A DNA stretch of 64,000 nt from Gymnopus androsaceus JB14 (GCA_009733575.1 ML769462.1:58662-122661), one strand, 5' to 3'; positions 1-10,354 are shown, numbered from the stretch's first letter. Made by a program: numbers and translations. Notes: a model not told the origin generated them from the sequence alone.

Positions 1-791
1 GTATGTCCGACCTTGGTAGGGCAGACCGGGTTGCTGCAGATATGGCGTTCGCGTTTGACGTTGGGGGAGGATGTACTAGCGGCATGGGTTGCAAGGTGTT
101 GAGCCACGAGTGCAGCGACCTTATCCTTGATGTAGTCATCTCCACTGCTGTGTGTACAGCCGACCTTATCAAGGTATAGACGGTGGAGATATGTGAAGGC
201 ATTGGTGCTGTAGATGCCAGGCACGTTTAGGACGTAGTCCTTCCAGGACTCGGGCATTGAGGCGATGACAATCATTCGGAACTGGTAATCGTTACAGGTT
301 CCTCCGAGGTTGTGGAGCTGCTTCAGTAAGTTCTTCATTTTCTTCTCGTGTTCCTCCATGGTGGTAGAGTCTGGGTTAAACTTGTGTTCTCGCAGAAGGG
401 TATCAGCGATGTGGATGCGTTGTTCGTCCCTTGCCTCATATTTCTTGATGAGGTACTGCCACGTCTTGTGCGCTGTGTCTGAGCATTCGATCCCGATTCC
501 CACTGGGTCAGTGCAGTTCAGAAAGATAATGGATGCTACCATCCGTTCGCATTGGTTCCACTCTCCTGGGGAGGGGGTAACACTATCGATAGGTGAAGCG
601 GATTGGGCGATGTAGATATATGTTGCCGACGTGGGTTTGGGAATGGATCCATCAAGGTATCCGGTAAGTCCCCTGACCTGCACGTTGAGCTCGACACAAT
701 CCTTGAATGCCCGCCAGGTATCCTGTCCCGATAACTGAGAGGTTTCGGGGAATGTAGGTACATTCAACGGAGAGTTTCCTGTTGATGCCAT
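1..791 (-). CDS. copia-type Gag polyprotein, partial (runs off left edge)
   Basis: The minus strand is open from an ATG at 789-791 to the window edge, 263 codons with no stop. The protein shows the layout of the UBN2/DUF4219-type Gag of Ty1/copia retrotransposons: a region with W-x-AF (about residue 24), a conserved W-x-YLIKKYEA segment near residue 120, an EHEKKMKNLLKQL stretch, and at the end a Cys/His cluster C-x4-C-x5-GH that is cut by the edge. Gag packages element RNA in cytoplasmic particles. Protease, integrase and RT would lie to the left, outside the window. The second gag at 1126-3077 has the same type of C-x4-C-x5-GHT knuckle, so the two are probably the same clade in opposite orientation. 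The reading frame itself is intact. Confidence 0.8.
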   Translation of the reverse strand, partial: MASTGNSPLNVPTFPETSQLSGQDTWRAFKDCVELNVQVRGLTGYLDGSIPKPTSATYIYIAQSASPIDSVTPSPGEWNQCERMVASIIFLNCTDPVGIGIECSDTAHKTWQYLIKKYEARDEQRIHIADTLLREHKFNPDSTTMEEHEKKMKNLLKQLHNLGGTCNDYQFRMIVIASMPESWKDYVLNVPGIYSTNAFTYLHRLYLDKVGCTHSSGDDYIKDKVAALVAQHLATHAASTSSPNVKRERHICSNPVCPTKVGH

Positions 792-1125
792 GGAATCCTG
801 GGTTATTGAGTTGATTTGGTTTTCTTGTAAGTTCGTCCTTTTATACTCGTAGAACAGCCAGTCTCATAATCTGTTAGCGAATATAATCTCAGTTGGACAT
901 TAGGTGGCGGTACAACTAGTACGCTACCTGTTAGCGAATATAATCTAAATGGGAATGTGTAAGTATGGGAAAAACTATCCTTGGGTAAGTAAAACTCTCA
1001 CCTCAGTTGGACGTTAGGTGACGGTACAACTGAGGGAGGTAAAAAAAATGTAGCCTAGGTATATATGTCGATCGTTTGTGTAGGTAAGCAAGCGGAAGAA
1101 AAGATAACGGAAAATCTATAGTACG
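792..1125. repeat. intergenic spacer with short dispersed direct repeats
   Basis: This spacer separates two head-to-head gag genes. The 19-bp string beginning CTGTTAGCGAATATAATCT occurs at 871-889 and again at 928-946, and a 30-bp string beginning CTCAGTTGGACATTAGGTG at 889-918 recurs with two changes at 1002-1031. These look like fragments of an LTR or untranslated leader duplicated in tandem. No TG...CA boundary or primer binding site could be fixed. No coding signal is seen. Confidence 0.5.
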
Positions 1126-1965
1126 ATGCAAGAATGGAAAGTCAAAGCGTAGCATCTCGTACGGAGTACTTACTCCAACAAATTCCGTAGGAAATCCGAG
1201 CTCGAACTCGATGCCGCGGACTACTGGAAATATATCGATGGTCTGGACTACAAGCCGCCAGTGATTCCTGCCCTCGAGATGAGCACGGAAGTTGACGTCC
1301 TCGTTGAAGGTACCTGGGTAAAAGGCAAAACCCGCGGTAACGAAGCGGCAGTTGCATTGGCCAAAGCAGCAGCCAAAACTTGGCTGGACGGCAACAAAAA
1401 AGCCCTCGCCGTTATCGTTAAGGCTGTTCCCACTCGGAAACTCTACGTTGTCGACAACTGCAAATCCGCTTACTCAGCATGGTTCGCATTAAAGAACGAA
1501 TACGAACCAACAAATTCCCTAGCCGCCATATCTCTTAAACAACAAATCATCGGGAATTCTTGCAGAGACACCGATGATCCAGCCTCATGGTTAACCACCA
1601 TGATTCAACTTTACAGTTGACTTCGTGACGCAGATCCTCTACTTATGCCTGATCCCGAGTTTGCTAAGCATCTTGTGATGTTGATGACTAGCGATGAAGA
1701 CTGGCACTACTGTCGCGATCATCTTCGCGAGAAGATGAAGGAGGCTGAAGCAGCAGGGACTCCTTATAGCTCAAGGCAGGTCGTACAACGCCTTCGCGAG
1801 GAAGAAATCCATAAGGGGATATCTGCATTGATGATATCAGTCAATGCGATCCTCGCTGGAAAGAGAGGAAAACAAACCGATAACCCCTTACCTGGTGCCT
1901 ACTCGGTTAACTCCCCTTCCTCGTCAACTCGACAACAGCACAGAGCTTGGCACGAGTACTATCCG

Positions 1966-2745
1966 CGGGTTACCTGTACCTGTACCCGCGGGTATTCACT
2001 CTCTCCAAGTCCATACCTGTACCCGTGGGAAACCCGGCGCTTAAAATACCTGTTACCCACGGGTATTTTTGCACAGGTACCTGCGGATATTACAGGTACC
2101 TGTGAGGTTGCAGGTACCTATGTTTTACCTGTGGGTACCTGCAAATAAATTCATTAAAACTGCAAATACTGTATACATTTTGTACAGAGGATATGTGTAT
2201 AATGTATATAAAGGCCTACATATAGGTGTGGGCACACTTGATCATAATGATAGTGGCTATTGTTATGTCCTACTGGCAGGTTTTTGATTGTACAGTAGGA
2301 TATCTCACAATGCATAGATTTTGGGAGAAAAAATGGGCTCATTCCACCAAAAATGCACCTCACAATGCATAACATGTGAAAATACAGAAGGATTTTCTGT
2401 ACAAGGTCTATGCATTGTGAGATATCCCAGTGTATTCAGTTCACAGGCACCCAACCGCGAATTTTTAGTGCCCATATGTGTGTATTTTAAACAATTTTAT
2501 CTTGCAAAAATGAATCTTCATAAAAATTATGTCAATTGTCTATATAAAATTGAATTGACATGAAGTCTTGGTAAGTGATGCAAGTACCTGCGGGTACCCG
2601 CAGGTACCTGCCATTTCATCAAAATCCATACCTGTATCCGTGGGATACCTGTACCCGCGGATAGTGACCATCCGCGGGTACAAAAACCTGCAGGTATTTT
2701 GGCAGATGTACCTGCGGGTACCCGCAGGTTTCACTACCTGCAACC
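1966..2745. mobile_element. inserted element rich in GCGGGTACC palindromes
   Basis: The insertion splits the gag pseudogene: Gag-like codons stop near 1965 and resume near 2745. Both ends are packed with short palindromic words built from TACCTG, GCGGGTA and TACCCGC (1966-2150 and 2580-2740), while the middle is AT-rich and non-coding. This is the form of a non-autonomous, MITE-like element with repetitive subterminal transposase-binding words. Terminal repeats are imperfect and a candidate ACTA duplication flanking it is too short to trust. The boundaries are approximate. Confidence 0.5.
2298..2427. repeat. 130-bp inverted-repeat unit with perfect 20-bp arms
   Basis: GGATATCTCACAATGCATAG at 2298-2317 is the exact reverse complement of 2408-2427, and a third partial copy of CTCACAATGCATA lies between them near 2358. 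The unit sits inside the larger insertion in the gag pseudogene and carries no coding sequence. It may be a very small nested MITE or a hairpin part of the host element. Confidence 0.6.
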
Positions 2746-3077
2746 AAGCTCTGCAACAGCATCAATCTCGAAGGACAGATCGTAAACCAAAACCGTACCC
2801 GGGAGCGAATGAGAAGAAGAAGATCTGTGGTAATGAATTTTGTGGTTACCCCATCGGACACACTGTAGAGGAATGTTTTGCTTACAATGGTGGAAGTGCG
2901 GGAAAGTACCCGGACTGGTATAAGGGATTGAGGAGAATCCATCTCTCCCCAGATACAAGGGCGGCTGACCGACGAAAGGAAATGTTGAAGAAAGTAGGAG
3001 CGAGCACGAGAATGGCTGAACCAGAGGATGAGACTGGGGACCCCAGCCGAGACAAGTACTTATTGTACATTCAATAA

Positions 3078-3744
3078 CTCAACGAGGACTTGTCTTCTCC
3101 TCAAGTGGAGCTGGAACGGTTCAAATAAGACCTTTTTCAAAGGGTTCTCAGGTTTTACATTTCTTATTCATGTCATTCATAATTTTTACTTAGATTTTCC
3201 AAAATATTTTACCAGTAACGTCCCGCTTACGCGAGACAATCCCCGACTCGCTCAAGTACACAAAACTGTCTAAATTGATGTAATTTAGACAATAATTACA
3301 AAGTAGAAAAAGCAGATTAAATTGAAGTTATTTGTACACAAAACCAGTACTTTACAACAACCTGCAGCAAAAGCTCAGCAAGAGATCTGCAGTTATCAAA
3401 ATTAGTTAAGGCTGAACATATGCTACACAGAAAACAGACCTAGCAGTTTTAATGGTATGGCAAACATGAGCAACCGAGCCCACATCATCATCACAGAGAG
3501 GTGAAGTTGAAAAGAAAGTGTCTGCAAAACCGGGGGCAACATCAAACCAAGGTGTAGTACATACAGTGTCAAACCACCCATTGTGCATGTTAGTGAAACT
3601 TACAAAACCTATGGTGGTGTTGTGATCAATTAGAGCAGAAGCACTGCTAACGTAAACACTGCGAGAGCCCTCGCAGAAGAAGCTCCAGTATAAGCTAGCA
3701 ACAAAGTAGGCAACTTTTTCTTTGGCAATCGTAGCACTGGCAGG
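3078..3744. other. non-coding stretch, nothing recognised
   Basis: AT-rich sequence after the gag pseudogene. Only a 9-bp-arm hairpin (3268-3290) and short unconvincing ORFs are seen. It is probably decayed retroelement sequence. Confidence 0.4.
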
Positions 3745-3751
3745 ACAAAAT

Positions 3752-4877
3752 TATGAAGTCATTTTTCATTGTAAATTGATCGATGTGATCAAAATGTCAT
3801 TAATGTACATCCTCTAACGTTTGACGTGCCCGCTTTTCTACTGATTGTTCTATGTTGAACGTTGGACGTTGCAAAAAAAGGATTATCTATCTTTAATACA
3901 ATGTCTCTTATATTATACTTGAGCAATCAAGATATTACAAGCATATTATAATAAAGGATAAGCCTCTTTTGATGGACTAGCTGTGCCTCAACTCTGAAGG
4001 GTACTCACCTTGTATTCCAGCATGGAGTAGCTTGTAAGTCTCTTTTGATTGTCCAGTCGCTGTCTGTTGACTGTCTTTTTCACATACAATGCGACATATT
4101 ATGGATTACCGGGCGCTTAATTTGATGTTCCTCAATTGGGATGCCAACACGTGATGCGCCTTTCAGTTTTACTACATATTTTGGTCAAAAGAGTCAATTG
4201 ATAATCCATAAGGCAGACAACATTTGGACAACCAGGAGACAGTGTACAATTAGTCAACAGACAACACATAATATCATTAATTTTTGCATTTGGTTGAAGC
4301 AATAATAATATATTTGGAGATGTAGGAGGGTTAACAGATAGTACAGTGAACCAACAGCAAACAGTGAAGTGAACGTTCAACAAATGTAACCTGAATAGAG
4401 CTTATTAGCAACGCATTGCGAACTAGTTTGCATGGATAGAAAAACGCCAAGCTTTGCTACAGAAAAATAATGACGTTACTTTTTGGCCGGCCATGCACAG
4501 GTTTGAGGCCGAGCTCGAAATGTTCTTAACACGGTCACAGACAAATTCCGCTACGTAGATCCTCTGGGTCGCGTATAAAAGCTTCATTTCATCCCAACTA
4601 ACCTCGAGCAACGCGTGTACAGTGCTTGTCAAGGTATGTTGACGCGTTGGGCTTCTAACCATGTTATTCCTTTCTTACGTCACCGTCCAGGGATCCGGCC
4701 ATATGCCTTTTCAAGAAAGCGCTTAAACTGTGGAGCAAAAACTTTTGAAAAAGTTTGCACGAAGATCTGGGATCTTTGCAACTGAAAACTAGTTCGCAAC
4801 GCGCTGCTAATAAGCTCTAATGTGGAACCGATTACCCCAATCACGTCTCTCCTTTTTCCAATGAAAAATGATGTCAT
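3752..4877. mobile_element. non-autonomous TIR element (outer element)
   Basis: The left end, TATGAAGTCATTTTTCATTG, and the reverse complement of the right end, ATGACATCATTTTTCATTG, form imperfect terminal inverted repeats of about 19 bp with weaker similarity continuing inward (GATGTGAT versus GACGTGAT). ACAAAAT directly precedes the left end (3745-3751) and directly follows the right end (4878-4884), a candidate 7-bp target duplication. A related truncated copy occurs in the opposite orientation at 47073-47375. No transposase is encoded, and a 422-bp MITE is inserted within it. The superfamily is not assigned. Confidence 0.6.
4397..4818. mobile_element. 422-bp MITE with 33-bp TIRs, nested
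   Basis: The ends AGAGCTTATTAGCAACGCAT... (4397-4429) and the reverse complement of the right end match at 31 of 33 positions. AAT flanks it on both sides (4394-4396 and 4819-4821). The related copy at 47073-47375 lacks this block and reads straight through the same junction, so the insertion boundaries and the 3-bp duplication are supported by an empty site inside the same window. No ORF of note is present. Confidence 0.85.
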
Positions 4878-5157
4878 ACAAAATATCTTGAATGATAATA
4901 CAATGTCCGTTCGTTTAGGACAATAAGTCTGGTTGTGTTTGTGAAAACCATTGCAGTTTGCAAGATGCGGTTCTCAAAAAGATGTTGCTTATTGTTTCTT
5001 GTTCGACCGACAGACATTGAACGCTCTTGCAATGCTAACAGAGGGGAAACTGTTTCGTCGGCACGTTGACCTATGCCGATAAGGGCCGTGGTAAAATCGG
5101 GTAAAGATCTGGACTAAAAGTCACGTTTATTTGTTCGATCGTACGGTACAAGGCCCT

Positions 5158-5165
5158 CCCTCTCA
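5158..5165. repeat. 8-bp target-site duplication, left (KDZ element)
   Basis: CCCTCTCA lies immediately outside the left TIR and is repeated exactly at 15642-15649 outside the right TIR. Eight base pairs is the duplication length reported for Zisupton-type KDZ elements. Confidence 0.9.
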
Positions 5166-5439
5166 CACCTCGACATCACACCAACTGAAACATATAAGCC
5201 TGACATGATGGCCCCCACATGCCAGGCTCCCTCCCCTTGATTCGCGTATTACCGCACACTCCGAATATTTCGACCAATAACTATAGATAATATCAATTAG
5301 GAAGGAGTCCAGATAGACCCATAGATCCCTCACATAAGCCAGAGAATGCGTGATTCCGTTTGACGGATATTCCTCCGGCAATAAACTTGCCTTCCGAAGT
5401 TCCGGTCTGCATCTTTGCGCAATCAGGCATCCCGCCCTT
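5166..5439 (+). repeat. left terminal inverted repeat of the KDZ element
   Basis: It begins CACCTCGACATCACACC and matches the reverse complement of the right TIR across 274 bases with one substitution (T against C near 5308) once the 29-bp duplication in the right copy is removed. Similarity continues weakly for about 15 bases inward. ORFs read across this repeat are not genes. Confidence 0.92.
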
Positions 5440-5608
5440 TGCGCGCCTTCCCGACAACTTACTAATAATTTATACAGTTACCAAGTACTTTACTTATTGA
5501 ATGAGGAACTTACTACAAGCTCTATAAACACTCTCAAGTTGTAACTCTTTCTTGGTAGTTGGTGCAAAATATATATATATTCAACATACGACACAAACTA
5601 CAGCAAAG

Positions 5609-7171
5609 CTAAACAGCTTCGTTACCAGCGGCGCCAGCCCTTCCCTTACGCGGTTTGCCTGCATCGGAATGTTTCTTTCGAGAGCCCCTCTTTCGCACCG
5701 CTACTGCATCGCCGCTGGAGTCAGTAACCATGTTCATTGCTACGAAGTTAGAAGGGGGAGCTAGACCTGAGGCGGGAGAAGGAGATGCACCCGACGGAAC
5801 TTGAATCCCACTGCCAGATGTAGAGCTCAATCGCTCATCCGCAGCTGCCTGCCCTCCTGTTTCCGCTTCGCCACTGCTGCTGCCATCTCCACTCCCTTGT
5901 CTGTCATCACCACTCTGAATGACTGCAGGGCCAGAGGCTATCGCTAACCAGTCGCTGTACTCCTGAGTTGTCATACGGTAGAAGTGGGCCGTGCCCGAGT
6001 CCCATGCATGCCAGAGGAGTTCGAGCTCTGACTTTGTACTGACGCAACTAGGATTCTTGAACTCCTTCAACGGCCAGTTCTTGACAACGATTCCAAAGCG
6101 CTTGGTAATCTGCTCCTCGAAGCCTAGGTAGATCATGCGGCCAACCTTCACATTTCCGACAGACTCCTCTATTCAGACAGTTAGATACGTGAACAAGAAT
6201 AGCGAAACCACTCACGAAGTTTCCTAAAGATAAGTCCTGCAATATCCTTTTTCATTTGTGCAAGTATTTGCACATGCGTCCGCGCCAGCCCCTCAACACC
6301 AGAAACCATGAATGCGTCCATCCTGTATCCCATGTCGGCAGGAATCTCCTTGTATGCGTTGCTGAAGAACTCGACGACACGGTTGCTACTCGCAAAGACG
6401 TACGGCTTGTGGTAGACCTTGTTGCTTCCACGCGTAGTGATCAGCAAGTGTTCGTCACCTGTCCTCATAGTTAGGCGTTCCAACTATCATGCACCAAGTT
6501 AGTTTTGTGGTCAATAAAAATCTGATGAATGTACAGATTCTTGTACGCGCTGAAGAGTCAAGACAGAGTCTTGAGCTGCAGTGGCGGAGACTCGATGCTC
6601 CCCAACCTCTTTATTGGCTCGACGGTCGCGAAGATGTGCCAGCTCCTCTCTCGTAGCTGCATCTTTCTCCTCTTCAGACATGACTTCCCACTTCTTTGCT
6701 ATCTTCTTTGACAACTCGTTGACCTTCTGACGAGGCTGACCCTCTGGGACTTCTGTCAACGTACACTTTAGTGCTGAAGCAACAATGGACTAAAATGTAG
6801 CACTTACCAGCGTTCATAAGCTTGGATTGCAGGCTAACAAATGCGTTGTACCTTCCAACATTTTTTGTTGATGACTGCAGCCTCTCGGACTGGAAGATGT
6901 CGGTGGCAATGAGCTCGGTGGGGAGGTGAATAAAGCGCTCATGAATCTCAGCAGCAGCTGCGTAAATTTGCTGATGGACCTTGAGAAGAGCCTCCTTGTA
7001 ACTCTGCTTTTGGGCCGCGCGTTGCTTTTTTCTTTCCGATTTCTGCCCAGCAGTGAGCTTGATACCAATGCGTTTGGCACGAATTCTCCAGGGCTTTCGA
7101 GCAGTAGAACCCACTCTGCGCGATGCGTGTAGAAGCTTGTCGAAATTGCTTGCCTTCTTCTGTCGAGCCAT
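5609..7171 (-). CDS. HMG-box-like DNA-binding protein of the KDZ element
   Basis: Four exons (7171-6808, 6752-6547, 6483-6216, 6168-5609) joined by GT-AG introns give an uninterrupted 465-aa protein from an ATG at 7171. The N-terminal 60 residues are very basic. A segment spanning the first intron (about residues 105-165) fits an HMG box: RYNAFVSLQ, then KKIAKKWEVMSEEEKDAA. The middle is predicted globular, and the last 120 residues are low-complexity Ser/Gly/Ala ending in a basic tail with RKRGSRKKH. HMG boxes bend DNA, so a role as an element-encoded DNA-binding cofactor is inferred. The gene lies between the left TIR and the RNase H1-N-like gene, on the same strand. The HMG assignment is by motif only. 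Confidence 0.8.
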
Positions 7172-7314
7172 TGTGAACAGCTGGGAAAGAGACTCCGAGT
7201 ATTTCAAAGATTATTTATCAAAAAAATAGCGTATCGCACATCTAGATGTTGAGAAATCAAATTGTAAATTCAGTGAAACAAAAGATTGCGCATTTAACGA
7301 CTTTCCAACTCCAA

Positions 7315-8483
7315 CTACAGCATCTTGTACAGATCCCAAACCAACTGGACTTTCTCGGAAGTAAGCACGTTCCAAGACTCCTCTTTACCAACACTTTCTA
7401 TGAACGTTTCAGCGGAATATGCACCGAGAAGCACTTCCTCGATATCAGCAACATCTTCCAAACTGAGTCCCTCATTTGCGAGCATCCGGCGGCCGAAATC
7501 AACGCCTTTCGCCCTAGCAGCACGCGCTCGTCGTGCAGGAGAGGCAGGACCGGGGCTTTCAGGGTCTGATTGATAGTCAAAATCAAGATAACATCAAGAT
7601 ATCAAAACACCAAAAAAAAACAGAACATACTCGGGCTATTGATGCGCAGCTCAACGTTCGGTGAAAAGAAAATGTGGTATGAGCCGGGGGTTCCTTGCGT
7701 ATTGGTTACAGGAGCTGGGCGACGAGGAGTAGATGGCGCAGAGGGAATTTGGTGGCTGGAAGGGAGTTGCGGAGCTTCAGGATCAGAAGGTGGGTCAGGG
7801 TTGGGAATATGTTCTTCCGGGGCCTCCTCCTTCACACCCTCTTCCAGAAGAGACCTACGGAGAGCAGCGCTACTTTCGGGCTGGCTCAGAGGGTTATATA
7901 CATGAAGTGCTGTCCTGGGAGCATCGTTGAGCATCTGGCATTTAATAGCCTCAGAGAAACTGCGGAATGCAAACGCTTCTTGAAAAAGGCGGCCGTCGGA
8001 GTTTGTCTTGGAGTTGTCAACTGAGGCAATAGCTTCAGCACTGTTCAAGTGCACTGTGAGAATACTTATTGGAAGATGGCCAGAACGACCTACGTGTCAA
8101 GAAACAACCCAGGCTTAGCACCGTGCTTGACTACCCATATCAACTTATCTCGCTGCTCTACTGCGTCTGCTACCTCTTGAAAACCTGGGGCAGAGATAAA
8201 GTTCTGCACAAGTACACGGGGCGCTGGAATCCAATTGGACCGCACAGAGAAAAACGGCTGAAGACGGTCAAATACAAAGGCTGCGAAGGTATAGTCGGGG
8301 CATTGTATATGGATGGGGAGAGGCGGCGCGCTGTATCCACCAGCCTTGAATTGCCTGTAAGTACTGCGTTAGTAGATGAAATAATAAAATAACTCATAGT
8401 TACATCGAATTATACAACGCTGGACTCTTGTAAGGTGAACCTAGATTTTTGGGGCCCAAAACAACGTAGCATTTCTGAGCCAT
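7315..8483 (-). CDS. KDZ-element protein with RNase H1 N-terminal (hybrid-binding) like domain
   Basis: Four exons (8483-8404, 8354-8094, 8040-7631, 7565-7315) give a 333-aa protein starting MAQKCYVV. Around residues 100-160 a segment reads WVVKHGAKPGLFLDTAEA ... FQEAFAFRSFSEAIKCQML. This follows the RNase H1 N-terminal/caulimovirus viroplasmin pattern (YVV-x-G-x-x-PG-hydrophobic-x-x-W/T-x-x-A ... F-x-x-F-x-x-x-x-EA), a small fold that binds RNA-DNA hybrids or dsRNA. No RNase H catalytic domain follows; instead there is a proline-rich linker and a charged C-terminus with PARRARAARAKG. It is divergently paired with the TET/JBP gene with 132 bp between start codons. The domain call is an inference from pattern; the exon structure is well supported. 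Confidence 0.75.
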
Positions 8484-8615
8484 AATCAATGGGTGAGTTG
8501 GAAACAACTTGCGAAGTTTCGTCAAGATTAAGCGCCGAAATCACATGTAATTAATACGCGGTCCGCGTTCCGCATTCAACAATTGCACATTTGTTGACTT
8601 TCAACCACTTCCGCG
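8484..8615. promoter_or_regulatory. bidirectional promoter between the RNase H1-N-like and TET/JBP genes
   Basis: Only 132 bp separate the two divergent start codons (8483 minus, 8616 plus), so both genes must share this region for transcription. No clear TATA box is visible. The arrangement predicts coordinated expression. Confidence 0.6.
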
Positions 8616-10354
8616 ATGAAGATCAAGCTCAAGTTACCGAATGGTAAGTTTGCTATCGATCTTTCTTTTATTCTCTCTTCCCTTCGATGCTGGGAGAGAC
8701 TCACGCGCTGCAGCCTCTCTTGCGTACTCATGCACTGGGAATACAAGAGTAGGGCTGCATGCCGTTTGCTCTTTGACGCGCCGTTGGCTCTTTGACGCAT
8801 TGTTTGCTTTTTCATTTATCTGACCAACCGCTGTTTATAGATATAGCCCAGTCTCTGGGCGTGTCAGCTTACATCTTCCAAAAAGACTTCAAATTCTCTC
8901 AAGCTTTACTGTTTGCAGTCAACCTTGAAGGCCACATCCATGCAGACAATACTGAATCCGACGACGCCGAATACCCTTCACCCCTTTCCTCACCTCTCTC
9001 CTCGCCTTCCTCTTCTCTGCCACCAACGCGCCCTCCTTCGCCGCAAGTACCGTCGAATCCGTCGGAGAAGAAGCGCCAACAGGGCAAAGCTCACAGCAAG
9101 CAGAACCGAAAGAAACGCCGCCAGGAGGCACCCCCAAAGGCTGCTGCTGACATACCGACACGCAGCGACCCCGCTGACCGTTTCGTTGCTAACGGCGCAG
9201 CTTTCTCAGTGGCATATTCTATGGCAGACGACGCCCCAGTCGCGTCAACGTCGTACGTTGGCCTTCTTGACAGTGGTGAGGGAGGAGAAGGACGAACGTG
9301 GGCGCTGAAAGAGCTAGTAGGCCCCCGATCTAAAGGTTTTACCCTGGTAAAAGCAGCGCCTGGGTGAGTACACTGGCTTTTTACGCTCCGATAAGATTCT
9401 GAGAGTTTCTTAGAACCACTGTCCCTTTGGCTGACGCAAACGGTCGCGTTTTTGGACTCGTTGCCTATGGCGACTCTAGCATTCAACAATGTGCTGAAGA
9501 CGCCGCGCAACTCCTCAAGAAAACGCGAGCGCATGCCTCTTTCACCGGCAAGCAAAAACATGGACGGCGTGGATACTTTGCCAACCTCAATGCGGGTGTA
9601 GCTCACGGCGGTGGACGTCTAGTGAGTGACTATTCTTTTGTTTATTCAACGCAGACTCATCGAAACCTTCTCAGCGCCCAGCCAATATCGTGAACAGCGA
9701 AGCCAACGCTGCTGTTATTGACGACCTCATCAACTCCGTCCCGTTCAAGCGGCTGTCTGGGTACGCGACAGGTAACTTTCTCTTCGCATTATCCCGACTC
9801 TTCTGACACTAGCAGGTATCTTCAAAAGTTGGGCACCGAAACTCTACGACTACTGCAGCAGGCAGTTTGAACGCCTCCTGGCTAGCGACAACTCCCTTAT
9901 TCGCATCTTCGACAATAGCGTGTTGGCGTCGGCAGCATTCAATTTTGGCCCTCGCACCGTTTGTGTTCCTCACATCGACTTCGGCAACCTCCCGTTTCTT
10001 TGGTGTTGGATCTGGGGCTTGGGGTGGTTTAACTGGAAGAAGGGCGGCCATCTAGTGTTGTGGGACTTAAAGCTTGTCATTGAGTTTCCCCCCGGCACCG
10101 TCGCCGCAATTCCTTCAGGTGTCTGCAGGCACGGTAATACACGTATTCGTAAAAACGAGACGCGATATTCATTCACACAGTACTCTTCAGGTGGAAACTT
10201 CCGTTGGGTAGACCGTGGATTTCAGACAGAGGAAGACTATAGGGCTACGCGGGCTGCTGAAGAGGCTAAGGAGGAGGAAATTCGTAAGCGCGATCGTTGG
10301 GAAATGGGCTTAAATATGTTTTCTACTCTTGAAGAGCTTGGGCTCCATACATAG
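8616..10354 (+). CDS. TET/JBP-family 2-oxoglutarate/Fe(II) dioxygenase
   Basis: Five exons (8616-8643, 8841-9363, 9414-9621, 9675-9771, 9816-10354) give 464 aa without interruption. The C-terminal half is the TET/JBP double-stranded beta-helix. The iron ligands are H338 and D340 in PHIDFGN, the distal His is H391 in CRHGNTR, and the 2-oxoglutarate Arg is R402 in ETRYSFTQY. GGHLVLWDLKL and IEFPPGTVAAIPSG are further family strands. The N-terminal ~110 residues after a short leader are Ser/Pro-rich and basic. The family oxidises 5-methylcytosine in DNA (or thymine in JBPs), so this enzyme probably modifies methylated bases, perhaps to counter silencing of the element. The start is fixed by a short first exon with a consensus GTAAGT donor. 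All ligands are present. Confidence 0.93.

Larger units (their letters stand above)
1126..3077 (+). pseudogene. copia-type gag pseudogene, interrupted
   Basis: Segments in one frame (1261-1620 and from 1645) match copia Gag: an AWFALKNEYEP motif, a MPDPEFAKHLVMLM segment and an EEIHKG segment. The frame is broken in at least three ways. The start is out of frame with the body near 1140-1190, a TGA lies at 1618-1620 between LYS and LRD, and about 0.78 kb of non-Gag sequence is inserted from roughly 1966 to 2745. After the insertion Gag resumes with a proline/lysine linker and a CCHC-like knuckle, C-x4-C-x5-GHTVEEC, near 2830-2880, followed by a GGSAGKYPDWY motif. No protease, integrase or RT follows, so the element is also truncated. 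Confidence 0.75.

Noticed and set aside
3268..3290. Hairpin GTCTAAATT/AATTTAGAC
   Set aside because: Nine-base arms in AT-rich sequence are expected by chance and there is no terminator or RNA context.
4132..4877. Minus-strand ORFs similar to those near 47.1 kb
   Set aside because: Similarity reflects the shared non-coding repeat; frames are broken by stops and by the MITE and carry no transposase motifs.
5163..5381. ORF in the left KDZ TIR, with a matching ORF at 15397-15675
   Set aside because: The shared protein is simply the inverted repeat read in the same direction from each end.
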